Shown: positions 1 to 7,303 of the stretch, one piece after another | Numbering within the stretch: the stretch's first letter is position 1 | Layout of the letters: each line of letters starts with the position of its first letter | NCBI GenBank assembly: GCA_000433515.1 | Contig: FR891180.1 | Location: 12,185-24,060, forward strand | Length of the DNA: 11,876 nucleotides | Direction: 5' to 3' | From: Candidatus Colimorpha enterica | GTDB lineage: Bacteria > Bacillota > Clostridia > Oscillospirales > CAG-272 | Program-made: the position numbers and the translations under genes | The notes under the pieces: model-generated | The model's database searches: none | Told to the model about the DNA's origin: nothing | Seen by the model: the letters and a program-made list of their open reading frames with translations, nothing else

Positions 1-356
1 TTGCGTTCCCGAAATGCTGTCCCGACGGCGCCGGGATGATCTACAGATTTGTGACCTCACTTGACGAGCTTTCCCCGGCAATGTACGGGATACCCGAGCC
101 GCCGGAGGAAAACGAGTGCTATGTCCCGTCGCCGTTTCTGAACGACATCTGCATAGTTCCCGCCGTCTGCTTTGACCGGCACGGGTACAGGATCGGCTAC
201 GGAAAGGGATATTACGACCGTTTTCTTGCCGGGTTCGGCGGAACGTCGGTGGGTTTTACCCTTGACTGCCTGCTTAAGGACGCTGTTCCGAGAGGGCGGT
301 ATGACCGTGCGGTAGACATGATAATAACCGAAAAAGGGGCGGTCGTTCCGAAATGA
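1..356 (+). CDS. 5-formyltetrahydrofolate cyclo-ligase (C-terminal part, cut by window start)
   Basis: This is the C-terminal part of 5-formyltetrahydrofolate cyclo-ligase (methenyl-THF synthetase), a cytosolic enzyme that uses ATP to turn 5-formyl-THF into 5,10-methenyl-THF and so returns a stored folate to one-carbon metabolism. The reading frame is open from base 3, before the first ATG at 36, so the true start lies outside the window. The visible protein carries the family signature: an early YGIPEP stretch, the PAVCFDRHGYRIGYGKGYYDRFL block (the glycine/tyrosine-rich ATP and folate site), and a late D-x-x-V/I-x-T-E segment near the end. Its TGA stop overlaps the next gene's ATG in an ATGA junction, so the two are translationally coupled. 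Identification is firm; only the missing N-terminus limits it. Confidence 0.93.
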   Translation, partial: AFPKCCPDGAGMIYRFVTSLDELSPAMYGIPEPPEENECYVPSPFLNDICIVPAVCFDRHGYRIGYGKGYYDRFLAGFGGTSVGFTLDCLLKDAVPRGRYDRAVDMIITEKGAVVPK

Positions 357-1339
357 AAGTAAGAGCATCGTTTCTCTCCCCGCTTTTCGTACTGATACTG
401 TATATTCTCGCGCTGGCGTCGGGACTTCTTCAGGACAAACTGATTTCCGGCGGCAACGATCCCTGCCTTTCGGTCATAATAATCTCGATGCTTGTCTATA
501 TCATCCCCGCGATAATCTTCTGCCGGCTGAAGGGTGTCGGATATTCCGCGAAGCTGAATATAAAGCTGTTTTCGCCCGGAAAGCTCGGGTGCGTGATAAT
601 GTCGTCGCTCGTGCTCATCTGCGGAACGGTTCTGATACGCTCTGCCCAGATATATCTCGGAGGTACGAAGGAACCTGTATTTTCGATGTTCGGGGAATAC
701 CTGAACGCGGCTCAGGGGGCGGAATTTCTTCCGAAAGCAATGGCTTTCGCGGTCGTTCCCGCCATCTGCGAGGAATTTGTTTTCCGCGCGATACTTCTGA
801 CGGAGTACAACGAGGGCGGCTTCGGCGCGGTGACGGCATCGGTGATATCGTCGCTGCTTTCGGCGATGATGTTCTTTGACCTTGAAAAGCTGCCGGTGTT
901 TTTCTTCTGCGGCATAATCTGCTGTCTTGTTACCTATGTCACCGGTTCGTCTCTCACTGCCTTCATTGTTCATATGCTTTTCGGCTTCTACGGAATTTTT
1001 GCCGAAAAGTACGTGACCCGTGCGATAATAAACCCGTCGAACCGGGTGATAAGCCTGTTTACCTTTTCGCTTCTGTTCCTTGTCCTTGCATTCATAATGC
1101 TCAGCGAGTTTGAACATATTCTCCGTAAGAACGGAAAAAGCGGCGTTCCGACACCGTCCTACCGTCTGAAAAAAGCCGACGACGGCGAAACTCCCGACGT
1201 TGCGGCGACCGAGGAGGAAGAAGAAGGAACAAAGAAGGTCATCGGAGACCGTACCAAAATGAACATAGAAGCGTTTTTCTCGCCGACATTCCTGCTCTGC
1301 ATTCTGTTTTTTGCGGCGGCAGTGTTCGGATTTTCGTGA
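353..1339 (+). CDS. CPBP-family (CAAX protease/bacteriocin-processing type) membrane protein with altered motifs
   Basis: A 328-residue polytopic membrane protein with several hydrophobic segments (about 8-25, 41-57, 79-95, 127-148, 160-175, 181-210, 233-250 and 311-327). Motif 1 of the CPBP glutamic intramembrane protease family is present as E140-E141-F-V-F-R145. Motif 2 normally reads FxxxH, but here it is F174-F-D-L-E178, with Glu in place of His. Motif 3 keeps His207, but the usual Asn four residues later is Gly211. An acidic, probably cytoplasmic linker (about 276-296, with five Glu in a row) leads to a last membrane segment. No good ribosome binding site precedes the ATG, which overlaps the upstream stop, so translation is probably coupled. 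Family membership is well supported, but proteolytic activity is uncertain because of the changed residues. Substrate unknown. Confidence 0.8.
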   Translation: MKVRASFLSPLFVLILYILALASGLLQDKLISGGNDPCLSVIIISMLVYIIPAIIFCRLKGVGYSAKLNIKLFSPGKLGCVIMSSLVLICGTVLIRSAQIYLGGTKEPVFSMFGEYLNAAQGAEFLPKAMAFAVVPAICEEFVFRAILLTEYNEGGFGAVTASVISSLLSAMMFFDLEKLPVFFFCGIICCLVTYVTGSSLTAFIVHMLFGFYGIFAEKYVTRAIINPSNRVISLFTFSLLFLVLAFIMLSEFEHILRKNGKSGVPTPSYRLKKADDGETPDVAATEEEEEGTKKVIGDRTKMNIEAFFSPTFLLCILFFAAAVFGFS

Positions 1340-1405
1340 AAAGCAACCGTCCCTTGCGGTTCCGTCCGCGCGGGACGCATCCGTTTGTGAAAGGACGCTC
1401 TGTTT

Positions 1406-2851
1406 ATGAGCGATAATCAGTATATGAACCGAAATACCAACGGCAGCCGCCCCGGCGGCAATTACGGAGGATATAACGACGCACAGCGGCGCACATCTGG
1501 CTCGCCTGCCCGTACACCGTCGGGTGCGGGACGCCCTCAGACCGGAGGCTCCTCCGTGCCGGTACGCAGAAGCCCCGCGCAGCCGGTGCGTTCGCAGCAG
1601 CCGGACAGAAGCCGCGCGGTCGTGAAAAGAAACAGCGGTCACCCCGCAAAAAAGACCGCGGCGAAAAAGGTACGCGACATCCGTCCCGACGGAAATTCCG
1701 GCGGAGGCGGCGGGCTTGACGACAGAACCGGAAACACTGCCGTGACAAGCCTGCTGAAGGCGGTCATCTATATCATGTCGATACTTGTGATCTCCGGATT
1801 TCTGTCGTACTTTGCAATAACCGCCGGAAACGACATCTTTGCCTTTGTCAAGGAGGATACCGAGGTCAGCGTGACGATTGAAGAGGGAACCGATATAAAG
1901 GCTCTCGGCGCAAAGCTGGCTGACGAGGGAGTCATAAAGTACCCGAGGGTATTCAGCTTCTATGCCAAGCTGAGAAAGAAGGACAGTGTCGTACTTCAGG
2001 CGGGAGAATATACCGTTTCGCCGATGATGAACTACGACAGCCTTATCGCGGCATTTGCCAAGAGCAATGCTGCCGAAAGAACAACCGTCGTCGTCACCAT
2101 CCCGGAGGGATATACGGTTGACCAGATAATCGACACGCTTGTCGGCAAATACGGTCTGTCAAGCGAAAAAGAGCTTAAGGACGCGATAGAAAACTACGAC
2201 TACGACTACTGGTTCGTTAAGCGCCTTAAGACCGACAAACCGAGATACGGACGCAAATACCGCCTTGAGGGTTATCTCTACCCCGACACCTACTATTATT
2301 TCTCCGACTCATCGGCTTCCGCGATAATCTATAAGATGCTTGACAACTTCGACAAGAAGGTCAAGGATATCTTCAGAGGCGACAAAACGGTTCCCGGAAA
2401 CAATTACATCGAAAAGATCGATTACCTGTGCGGGAATTTCGGACTCAGCTTTGATGATATTGTGACGATCGCGTCGATGGTTCAGATGGAGGGCAAGTAC
2501 ACAACGGAGTTCGGCACGATATCGTCGGTGTTCCATAACCGGCTTAAGAATCCGTCGGTCACAAACGGAAAGCTTGAAAGCGATGCCACGCTTCAGTATC
2601 TGCTTGACAAGCGTACCGAGCACCTGACGGAGGAGCACAAACAGATAGACAGCCCGTACAATACCTATCTCTATGAAGGACTTCCTCCGGGGGCAATTTC
2701 AAATCCCGCGCAGACGGCGCTTATCTATGCGCTCTATCCCGACGATACGAAGTATTACTTCTTTGTCGCCGGCAAGGACGGCTATTCACTCTTTGCAAGG
2801 ACCTATAAGGAGCACCAGCAGAATATCGCAAAGGTCAATGCCGGAGAATAA
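1406..2851 (+). CDS. mltG: Endolytic transglycosylase MltG (YceG-like)
   Basis: MltG is a membrane-anchored lytic transglycosylase that cuts nascent peptidoglycan strands and ends their elongation. The 481-residue protein has a basic, Gly/Pro/Arg-rich, probably disordered cytoplasmic tail (1-110), one membrane helix (about 115-138), a LysM-like region (about 150-250, with the IPEGYTVDQI segment at 232-241) and the catalytic domain. Diagnostic blocks are LEGYLYPDTYYY (288 on), IASMVQMEGK (355-364), FHNRL (376-380), LESDATLQY (390-398) and GLPPGAISNP (425-434). By comparison with the Glu-x-Glu of other MltG proteins, Glu362 is the likely catalytic acid; the first Glu is Gln360 here, which I believe is tolerated in clostridial homologues. 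AAAGGA at 1390-1395 supports the ATG at 1406. The gene follows the CPBP gene by 66 bases and is probably in the same transcript. Confidence 0.95.
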   Translation: MSDNQYMNRNTNGSRPGGNYGGYNDAQRRTSGSPARTPSGAGRPQTGGSSVPVRRSPAQPVRSQQPDRSRAVVKRNSGHPAKKTAAKKVRDIRPDGNSGGGGGLDDRTGNTAVTSLLKAVIYIMSILVISGFLSYFAITAGNDIFAFVKEDTEVSVTIEEGTDIKALGAKLADEGVIKYPRVFSFYAKLRKKDSVVLQAGEYTVSPMMNYDSLIAAFAKSNAAERTTVVVTIPEGYTVDQIIDTLVGKYGLSSEKELKDAIENYDYDYWFVKRLKTDKPRYGRKYRLEGYLYPDTYYYFSDSSASAIIYKMLDNFDKKVKDIFRGDKTVPGNNYIEKIDYLCGNFGLSFDDIVTIASMVQMEGKYTTEFGTISSVFHNRLKNPSVTNGKLESDATLQYLLDKRTEHLTEEHKQIDSPYNTYLYEGLPPGAISNPAQTALIYALYPDDTKYYFFVAGKDGYSLFARTYKEHQQNIAKVNAGE

Positions 2852-2867
2852 TTGAACAAATAATCCA

Positions 2868-2904
2868 AACACCTCACGGAGAAAACGCCGTGAGGTGTTA
2901 TTTT
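2868..2904 (+). terminator. Intrinsic terminator after mltG
   Basis: A perfect 12-bp stem (AACACCTCACGG at 2868-2879 against 2888-2899) closes an 8-base loop and is followed by ATTTTG. It lies 16 bases after the mltG stop and separates that transcript from gap. Confidence 0.9.
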
Positions 2905-2946
2905 GATGCCAATTGTAACAAAATTGAAAATTCGCTCGCACTTCTG

Positions 2947-2975
2947 TTGCATAGTATCTTTATTTGTAGTAAAAT
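2947..2975 (+). promoter_or_regulatory. Sigma-A-type promoter of gap
   Basis: TTGCAT (2947-2952) and TAAAAT (2970-2975) are separated by 17 bases, giving a predicted start near 2982 and a 5' leader of about 45 bases. The region just upstream is AT-rich, like an UP element. The downstream ribosome binding site AAGGAGAT (3012-3019) is strong. Confidence 0.75.
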
Positions 2976-3027
2976 ATATCCCCGGAAAGATGTTTTTCAA
3001 TTCACTGAAACAAGGAGATAAACAATC

Positions 3028-4095
3028 ATGTCAGTAAAAGTTGCCATTAACGGTTTCGGTCGTATCGGCCGTCTTGCTTTCCGTCAGATGTTTGACGCGG
3101 AAGGCTACGAGGTAGTCGCAATCAACGATCTTACCAGCCCCAAGATGCTCGCGCATCTTCTTAAATACGATACCGCTCAGGGTCCCTACTGCGGCAAGGT
3201 GGGAGAGAACAGGCACACCGTTTCCTACAAGGATTCCGTCCTCGGCGAAGACGGAAAGACCGTTGTCGTCCCCGGCTCCATCACCGTTGACGGCAAGGAG
3301 ATCACCATATATGCCTGCCCGAAGGCTCAGGACCTTCCGTGGGGAGAGCTCGGCGTTGACGTCGTTCTCGAATGCACCGGCTTCTATACCTCCAAGGAGA
3401 AGTCAATGGCTCACATCAAGGCAGGCGCAAAGAAGGTTGTCATCTCTGCTCCCGCCGGAAACGACCTGAAGACCATCGTTTACAACGTCAACCACAATAT
3501 CCTTACCAAGGACGACCAGGTCATCTCGGCTGCATCCTGCACCACAAACTGCCTCGCTCCCATGGCAAAGGCTCTCAACGATACCTACCCGATCGTTTCC
3601 GGAATCATGACCACCGTTCATGCTTATACCGGCGACCAGATGATCCTCGACGGTCCCCAGAGAAAGGGTGACCTCCGCCGTGCACGCGCAGGCGCTCAGA
3701 ACATCGTTCCGAACTCCACCGGCGCTGCAAAGGCTATCGGTCTTGTCATTCCGGAGCTCAACGGCAAGCTCATCGGCTCGGCTCAGCGTGTTCCCACCCC
3801 GACCGGTTCCACCACCATCCTCGTTGCCGTCATCAAGGGCAAGGACGTTACCAAGGATTCCGTCAATGCCGCTATGAAGGCTGCCGCTACCGAGTCCTTC
3901 GGCTACAACACCGACGAGATCGTTTCCTCCGATGTTATCGGTATGCGTTTCGGCTCTCTGTTCGATGCTACCCAGACTATGGTTCAGAAGATCGACGACG
4001 ACACATATCAGGTTCAGGTCGTTTCGTGGTACGACAACGAAAACTCCTACACCTCTCAGATGGTACGCACCATCAAGTATTTCGCCGAGATCTGA
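3028..4095 (+). CDS. gap: Type I glyceraldehyde-3-phosphate dehydrogenase
   Basis: Cytosolic glycolytic enzyme converting glyceraldehyde 3-phosphate, NAD+ and phosphate into 1,3-bisphosphoglycerate. The 355-residue protein opens with the Rossmann motif INGFGRIGR (7-15). Asp34 in AINDL fits NAD+ rather than NADP+ preference. The active-site block ASCTTNCLAP (169-178) holds nucleophile Cys171, with partner His198 in TTVHAYTGDQ. The phosphate-binding NIVPNSTGAAKA and the late WYDNENSY (334-341) are also present. It is slightly longer than the common 330-340 residues because of small inserts around 60-80 and 140-165. The gene stands alone between its own promoter and terminator. Codons are C-ending and almost free of ATA, unlike its neighbours, as expected for a very highly expressed gene. 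Confidence 0.98.
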   Translation: MSVKVAINGFGRIGRLAFRQMFDAEGYEVVAINDLTSPKMLAHLLKYDTAQGPYCGKVGENRHTVSYKDSVLGEDGKTVVVPGSITVDGKEITIYACPKAQDLPWGELGVDVVLECTGFYTSKEKSMAHIKAGAKKVVISAPAGNDLKTIVYNVNHNILTKDDQVISAASCTTNCLAPMAKALNDTYPIVSGIMTTVHAYTGDQMILDGPQRKGDLRRARAGAQNIVPNSTGAAKAIGLVIPELNGKLIGSAQRVPTPTGSTTILVAVIKGKDVTKDSVNAAMKAAATESFGYNTDEIVSSDVIGMRFGSLFDATQTMVQKIDDDTYQVQVVSWYDNENSYTSQMVRTIKYFAEI

Positions 4096-4120
4096 TCGCC
4101 GGCAAAAGCATAAAGAAAAT

Positions 4121-4153
4121 GTCTCCCTGTTCACACGGCAGGGAGGCTTTCTT
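4121..4153 (+). terminator. Intrinsic terminator after gap
   Basis: A 9-bp stem with one G-U pair (GTCTCCCTG at 4121-4129 against 4139-4147) closes a 9-base loop and is followed by TTTCTT. It starts 26 bases after the gap stop codon. Confidence 0.85.
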
Positions 4154-4240
4154 ATACAGGTGCGGCGCGTCGGAAAACAGCTGCATCAGAGAATCCGGAA
4201 AAACAAAGACGCGTTGACCGGAAGGGTCAAAGAGCGCAGC

Positions 4241-4270
4241 AAAAATGCCGGAATCCCTGCCGGCATTTTT
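4241..4270 (-). terminator. Bidirectional terminator between gap and spoIIID
   Basis: A perfect 11-bp inverted repeat (AAAAATGCCGG at 4241-4251 against 4260-4270) encloses an 8-base loop. The A-tract and T-tract form the two ends of the stem, so it can work on both strands. It sits 19 bases after the spoIIID stop and about 90 bases after the first gap terminator, so it is mainly the spoIIID terminator and a backup for gap. The rest of 4096-4289 holds nothing I can identify. Confidence 0.85.
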
Positions 4271-4289
4271 GACGGGCTGTAAAAGCCGC

Positions 4290-4553
4290 TCAGTTTTTTT
4301 TCATCCTCCGGTACTTTTGCTTCGTAGCCTCGCCTCCGCGAAGATGGCGTTCGGCTTTGTTCTGCTCAAGCACCGACTTGACCGCGGCAGAGAGGGACGG
4401 CGATATCTTACCGAGGCGCTCGGTGATGTCCTTGTGCACCGTTGATTTGCTGACACCGAATTCCGCCGCCGCTCCCCGCACGGTGTCCTTTGTCCGGATT
4501 ATGTATTCCGCGATAGTTTCGCACCTTTCACGTCCGTATTCCTCCGTCAGCAT
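4290..4553 (-). CDS. spoIIID: Sporulation transcriptional regulator SpoIIID
   Basis: SpoIIID is a small DNA-binding protein that, in Bacillus and Clostridia, acts in the mother cell during sporulation to repress or activate sigma-E-dependent genes and lead toward sigma-K. The 87-residue product has the expected size and the family's most conserved blocks: a helix-turn-helix EFGVSKSTVHKDITERL at 31-47, and the C-terminal basic HLRGGEATKQKY at 70-81 that contacts DNA next to the helix-turn-helix. It ends in a short lysine/arginine tail (RRMKKN). GGAG on the minus strand (4565-4568) stands about 10 bases before the ATG. The gene converges on gap and follows a lipoprotein gene. A sigma-E-like promoter lies directly upstream. 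The presence of this gene is the best evidence that the organism is a spore-former or recently was one. Confidence 0.97.
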   Translation of the reverse strand: MLTEEYGRERCETIAEYIIRTKDTVRGAAAEFGVSKSTVHKDITERLGKISPSLSAAVKSVLEQNKAERHLRGGEATKQKYRRMKKN

Positions 4554-4587
4554 ACTGTATCAGCTCCAATGCGATGTTCGTTGGTAC

Positions 4588-4616
4588 AGAATATGCCGGA
4601 CGGTGCGGAAATATGC
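4588..4616 (-). promoter_or_regulatory. Candidate sigma-E-type (mother-cell) promoter of spoIIID
   Basis: On the minus strand, GCATATT (4616-4610) matches the Bacillus sigma-E -35 consensus KMATATT at all seven positions. After 14 bases comes CATATTCT (4595-4588), which matches six of eight positions of the -10 consensus CATACAMT. The predicted start is about 27 bases before the spoIIID ATG, leaving room for the ribosome binding site. The -35 element begins right after the lipoprotein stop. In B. subtilis spoIIID is transcribed by sigma-E, so the match is where it should be. Confidence 0.65.
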
Positions 4617-5129
4617 TTATGTCGTTGTGAAATACAGGGTGATGCTCTCCCCGCCGCCGGAAATCACGATTTTGTGTTTTCCCGGCTTTGTACGGGAGCC
4701 TACGCGCCAGCTCCAGCTGACGTTTCCGTCGATGTCGGCGCTTTTCGGCTCAAGACCCTTTGCGGCGGAGACAGACGAGGAATAATATACGGCGATGCTG
4801 TAAGTGATTCCCGGTGTGCCGGCGACGGAAAGCGTTGCCCTGCCGCCTTTTTTCACATTTTCGGTCAGATAGGTAACGGTGATCTTTCCCGGCTCACGGA
4901 CGGCTGTTGTCTCAGGCGGTTTTTCCGTCTGAGCATCTCCGCCGGAGGTGCTGTCGGGAATATATGAGGTAGGCTCTGAAAAGTCCTCCGACGTGCCGTC
5001 CGGCGGTTCCGGAGCGACGGATGACATGACAGCGCCGGAGACGCTTTCCTCCGGGACAACGCTTATGTAATCGGTCGGAGCGCAGGAGCACAAAAGAACG
5101 GCGCAGAGGAATACCGAGAGCTTCTTCAT
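4617..5129 (-). CDS. Lipoprotein with C-terminal Ig-like domain
   Basis: A 170-residue exported lipoprotein of unknown role. The signal peptide MKKLSVFLCAVLLCSC ends in a lipobox (L13-C-S-C16), so Cys16 should be lipid-modified and anchor the protein outside the cell membrane. Residues 20-80 form a low-complexity linker rich in Ser, Thr, Pro and acidic residues. Residues 82-170 look like a beta-sandwich module (KITVTYLTENVKKGGRATL, then VSWSWRVGSRTKPGKHKIVI) of the kind I recall at the C-terminus of other secreted clostridial proteins, probably a ligand- or wall-binding Ig-like fold. Its ATG overlaps the upstream metallophosphoesterase stop by 4 bases, so the two are coupled. No catalytic residues are evident. 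Confidence 0.8.
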   Translation of the reverse strand: MKKLSVFLCAVLLCSCAPTDYISVVPEESVSGAVMSSVAPEPPDGTSEDFSEPTSYIPDSTSGGDAQTEKPPETTAVREPGKITVTYLTENVKKGGRATLSVAGTPGITYSIAVYYSSSVSAAKGLEPKSADIDGNVSWSWRVGSRTKPGKHKIVISGGGESITLYFTTT

Positions 5130-5962
5130 ACCGCATCGTTATCCGGCTCAATGTCAATGACAACAAGCTCCGGTCGGTTGAAAACCCGGGGGCGGACGTA
5201 TTTTGAAAGCCCCCGGCTGACTATCAGCGTCTGACATGGGGAGCCGGGAAAATCAAACCTGCCGCCGGCATATTCCGGGAACAAGCCCTGATGCGGTGCA
5301 TAAAGTCCGTTGAGCAGTCCCGGAATCATCACCTGTCCTCCGTGCGCGTGTCCGGCAAGAACAAGGTCAAATCCGGTCTCACGGTAATACTTCACCATCT
5401 CCGGGCGGTGTGTCAGCAGAACCGAGAAAATGCCGTTCCGGCAGAGCGCCGCACAGTCGGAAAGCTGATCCTCCCACAGCCGTCCCTTTCTGTCGGGAAA
5501 GCCGTACGGGTCATCGATTCCGCAGATAAGAAAGCTGCTGCCTCCGGCGGTAAGCATTGTCCCCTCGCCCTCAAGCACCGTTATGCCCTGACTTCTCAGG
5601 CGGTTTTTTATGCCGTCAGCGTCATGTGTGTATATCTCGTGGTTGCCGGAGACATAGAACGCCGGAAAGCGCTTTCCGATATATTCTGTCAGCGCAAAGG
5701 CTTTTTCGTTCGGGATACGGTTGTCGGCAATATCCCCGGTCATCATGACGGCGTCCGGGGACAGCTCATCTGTCCTTCGGTAAAGCTCTTCTCCGAAATC
5801 CGAGCCGTGAAGGTCGGAGACGTGAAGAAAACGCGTTCTCCCGCCGGCATTCCGGCTTTTCACGGTGTAATGCACGATCTTCAGCCGCTCCGAGAAGGCA
5901 TAAGCCGCAAGCCCGCACAGCCCGCAGACCGCCGCCGCAGCTGCCGGAATGCGCGGGTTCAC
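5126..5962 (-). CDS. Membrane-anchored metallophosphoesterase (YkuE/YaeI-like)
   Basis: A 278-residue calcineurin-like phosphoesterase with one N-terminal hydrophobic anchor (about 5-23). All metal-binding motifs are present: D50-L-H52, G76-D77, G106-N107-H108-E109, H185 in LLTHRPEM, and G204-H205-A-H207-GGQ. Family members such as YkuE and YaeI are dinuclear metal phosphoesterases that act at the membrane on lipid-linked or other phosphodiesters; the substrate here cannot be told. The start codon is GTG at 5962-5960, inside a GTGA overlap with the pepT stop, with GGAGG about 10 bases upstream. The next gene also overlaps by 4 bases, so pepT, this gene and the lipoprotein form one coupled operon. 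Confidence 0.9.
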   Translation of the reverse strand: MNPRIPAAAAAVCGLCGLAAYAFSERLKIVHYTVKSRNAGGRTRFLHVSDLHGSDFGEELYRRTDELSPDAVMMTGDIADNRIPNEKAFALTEYIGKRFPAFYVSGNHEIYTHDADGIKNRLRSQGITVLEGEGTMLTAGGSSFLICGIDDPYGFPDRKGRLWEDQLSDCAALCRNGIFSVLLTHRPEMVKYYRETGFDLVLAGHAHGGQVMIPGLLNGLYAPHQGLFPEYAGGRFDFPGSPCQTLIVSRGLSKYVRPRVFNRPELVVIDIEPDNDAV

Positions 5963-7173
5963 TTTCCCGCGACCTCCGAAACGATGTTGAGAAGGATCTC
6001 CGTCACCTCGTCCATACCCTCGGCGGTGGTGTGTTCATACGGACCGTGGAAGGCATATCCGCCGGTTCCGAGGTTGGGGCAGGGAAGCCCCATAAAGCTG
6101 AGCCGCGCCCCGTCCGTTCCTCCGCGGATGGGAGAGATGAAGGGCTTCACTCCCGCCTTCTCCGTCGCACGGACGGCGGTTTCGATTATGTGATATTCCG
6201 GCAGGATTATCTCCGCCATGTTGCGGTACTGCTCCTTCACGGTAACGGTGACCGTCCCCTCACCGTATTTCGCATTGAGAATGTCGGCAATATGCTTTAT
6301 CACGCTGTTCCGGTAGGCAAAGATCTCCGCATTGTGGTCGCGTATGATATATTTCATCTCCGCATCCGAAACGTCGCCGGTAATCGAGCAGAGGTGATAA
6401 AACCCCTCGTACCCGTCGGTGTTCCTCGGTATATCGGTCGCGGGAAGCAGGGAATTGAACTCCATTGCCACAAGTGCGGCATTTATCATTGTGTCCTTCG
6501 AGCTTCCCGGATGGACGGAGAAGCCCTTTATCACGACATCCGCGGCGCTTGCGTTGAAGTTCTCATATTCAACCCCGCCCGCCGCGTCGCCGTCAACGGT
6601 ATAGGCAAAATCCGCGCCGAATTTTTTAACGTCAAAGTGGTCTGCTCCCTCGCCTATCTCCTCGTCGGGAGTGAAGGCGATGCAGATCCTTCCGTGCGGA
6701 CGGTTTTCGCTTATCAGCCTCTCGGCAAGGGTCATTATCTCGGCGACCCCCGCCTTGTCGTCGGCACCGAGAAGAGTATCTCCGGAGGCGGTTATAAGCG
6801 TCCTGCCGCGAAGTCCCGCAAGGTGCGGAAAATCCGAAACGCGGAGGACGGTTCCGTGACCGAGGTCAAGGTCGCCGCCGCCGTAGTTCTCGGTTATCCT
6901 CGGAACAACGTTGTCCCCGGAGCACTCAGGTGAAGTGTCCATGTGGGCTATGAAGCCGACAGCCGGGACATCTCCGCAGCCCTCCGTTGCCGGTATCTGC
7001 GCATAGACATAGCCGTTCTCATCGCATTCCGCCGGAATTCCGAGGGATTCAAGCTCGATTTTTAGCGCCGTACCGAGAACCTTCTGCCCCGGTGTGCTCG
7101 GTGTCGTGCCGGTCGTCTCGCTGCTTGCCGTGCCGTATTTTACGTATTCAAGTAAACGCTGATATGCTCTCAT
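5959..7173 (-). CDS. pepT: Peptidase T (tripeptide aminopeptidase)
   Basis: A 404-residue M20B-family zinc aminopeptidase, cytosolic, that removes the N-terminal residue from tripeptides. The length is that of known PepT proteins. Metal and catalytic residues are visible: H77 and D79 in AHMDTSPE, the LLGADDKAG block (135-142; Asp138/Asp139 bridge region), catalytic E171-E172 in TPDEEIGEG, D194 in YTVDGD, and a late HGPYEHTTAEGMDEV block carrying the last metal-ligand His. The substrate-binding NFNAS (206-210) and SPIRGGTDGARLS segments are also present. An AGGAAAGGA ribosome binding site precedes the ATG. It is the first gene of a minus-strand operon, divergent from thiN. Confidence 0.96.
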   Translation of the reverse strand: MRAYQRLLEYVKYGTASSETTGTTPSTPGQKVLGTALKIELESLGIPAECDENGYVYAQIPATEGCGDVPAVGFIAHMDTSPECSGDNVVPRITENYGGGDLDLGHGTVLRVSDFPHLAGLRGRTLITASGDTLLGADDKAGVAEIMTLAERLISENRPHGRICIAFTPDEEIGEGADHFDVKKFGADFAYTVDGDAAGGVEYENFNASAADVVIKGFSVHPGSSKDTMINAALVAMEFNSLLPATDIPRNTDGYEGFYHLCSITGDVSDAEMKYIIRDHNAEIFAYRNSVIKHIADILNAKYGEGTVTVTVKEQYRNMAEIILPEYHIIETAVRATEKAGVKPFISPIRGGTDGARLSFMGLPCPNLGTGGYAFHGPYEHTTAEGMDEVTEILLNIVSEVAGK

Positions 7174-7242
7174 GTTTATGTATCCTTTCCTGAAAACCGC
7201 CCGCAGAGTGTGCCGGGCAGTGATAACAGACTGCTGTAATCT

Positions 7243-7271
7243 ATATTACCACAGTTTTGCCACGAAAACAA
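7243..7271 (-). promoter_or_regulatory. Probable promoter of the pepT operon
   Basis: On the minus strand, TTGTTT (7271-7266), 17 bases, then TAATAT (7248-7243). The -10 is preceded by TGG, an extended -10 that would offset the weak hexamers. The leader to the pepT ATG would be about 63 bases. It lies back to back with the thiN promoter. The rest of the 211-base gap 7174-7384 holds no other signal I can support. Confidence 0.5.
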
Positions 7272-7303
7272 TGATTTTTTCTCATAAATTGATTTTTTCT
7301 TCA

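Noticed and set aside
212..1642. 476-codon open frame on the minus strand across the CPBP gene
   Set aside because: The translation is Arg/Cys/His-rich with no domain, and it runs antisense to a well-supported gene; it is a by-product of codon bias.
2910..2926. Small AT-rich palindrome (CAATT/AATTG) upstream of the gap promoter as an operator such as a Rex site
   Set aside because: The arms are only 5 bases and do not fit the Rex consensus spacing; it is more likely part of an AT-rich upstream region.
4214..4230. Small hairpin TTGACC/GGTCAA between gap and spoIIID as a third terminator
   Set aside because: The stem is only 6 bp with no T-run after it on either strand.
5291..6193. 300-codon open frame on the plus strand across the metallophosphoesterase and pepT genes, and a similar one at 6031-6933
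   Set aside because: Both are antisense to genes with complete catalytic motifs, and neither has a ribosome binding site or recognisable content.
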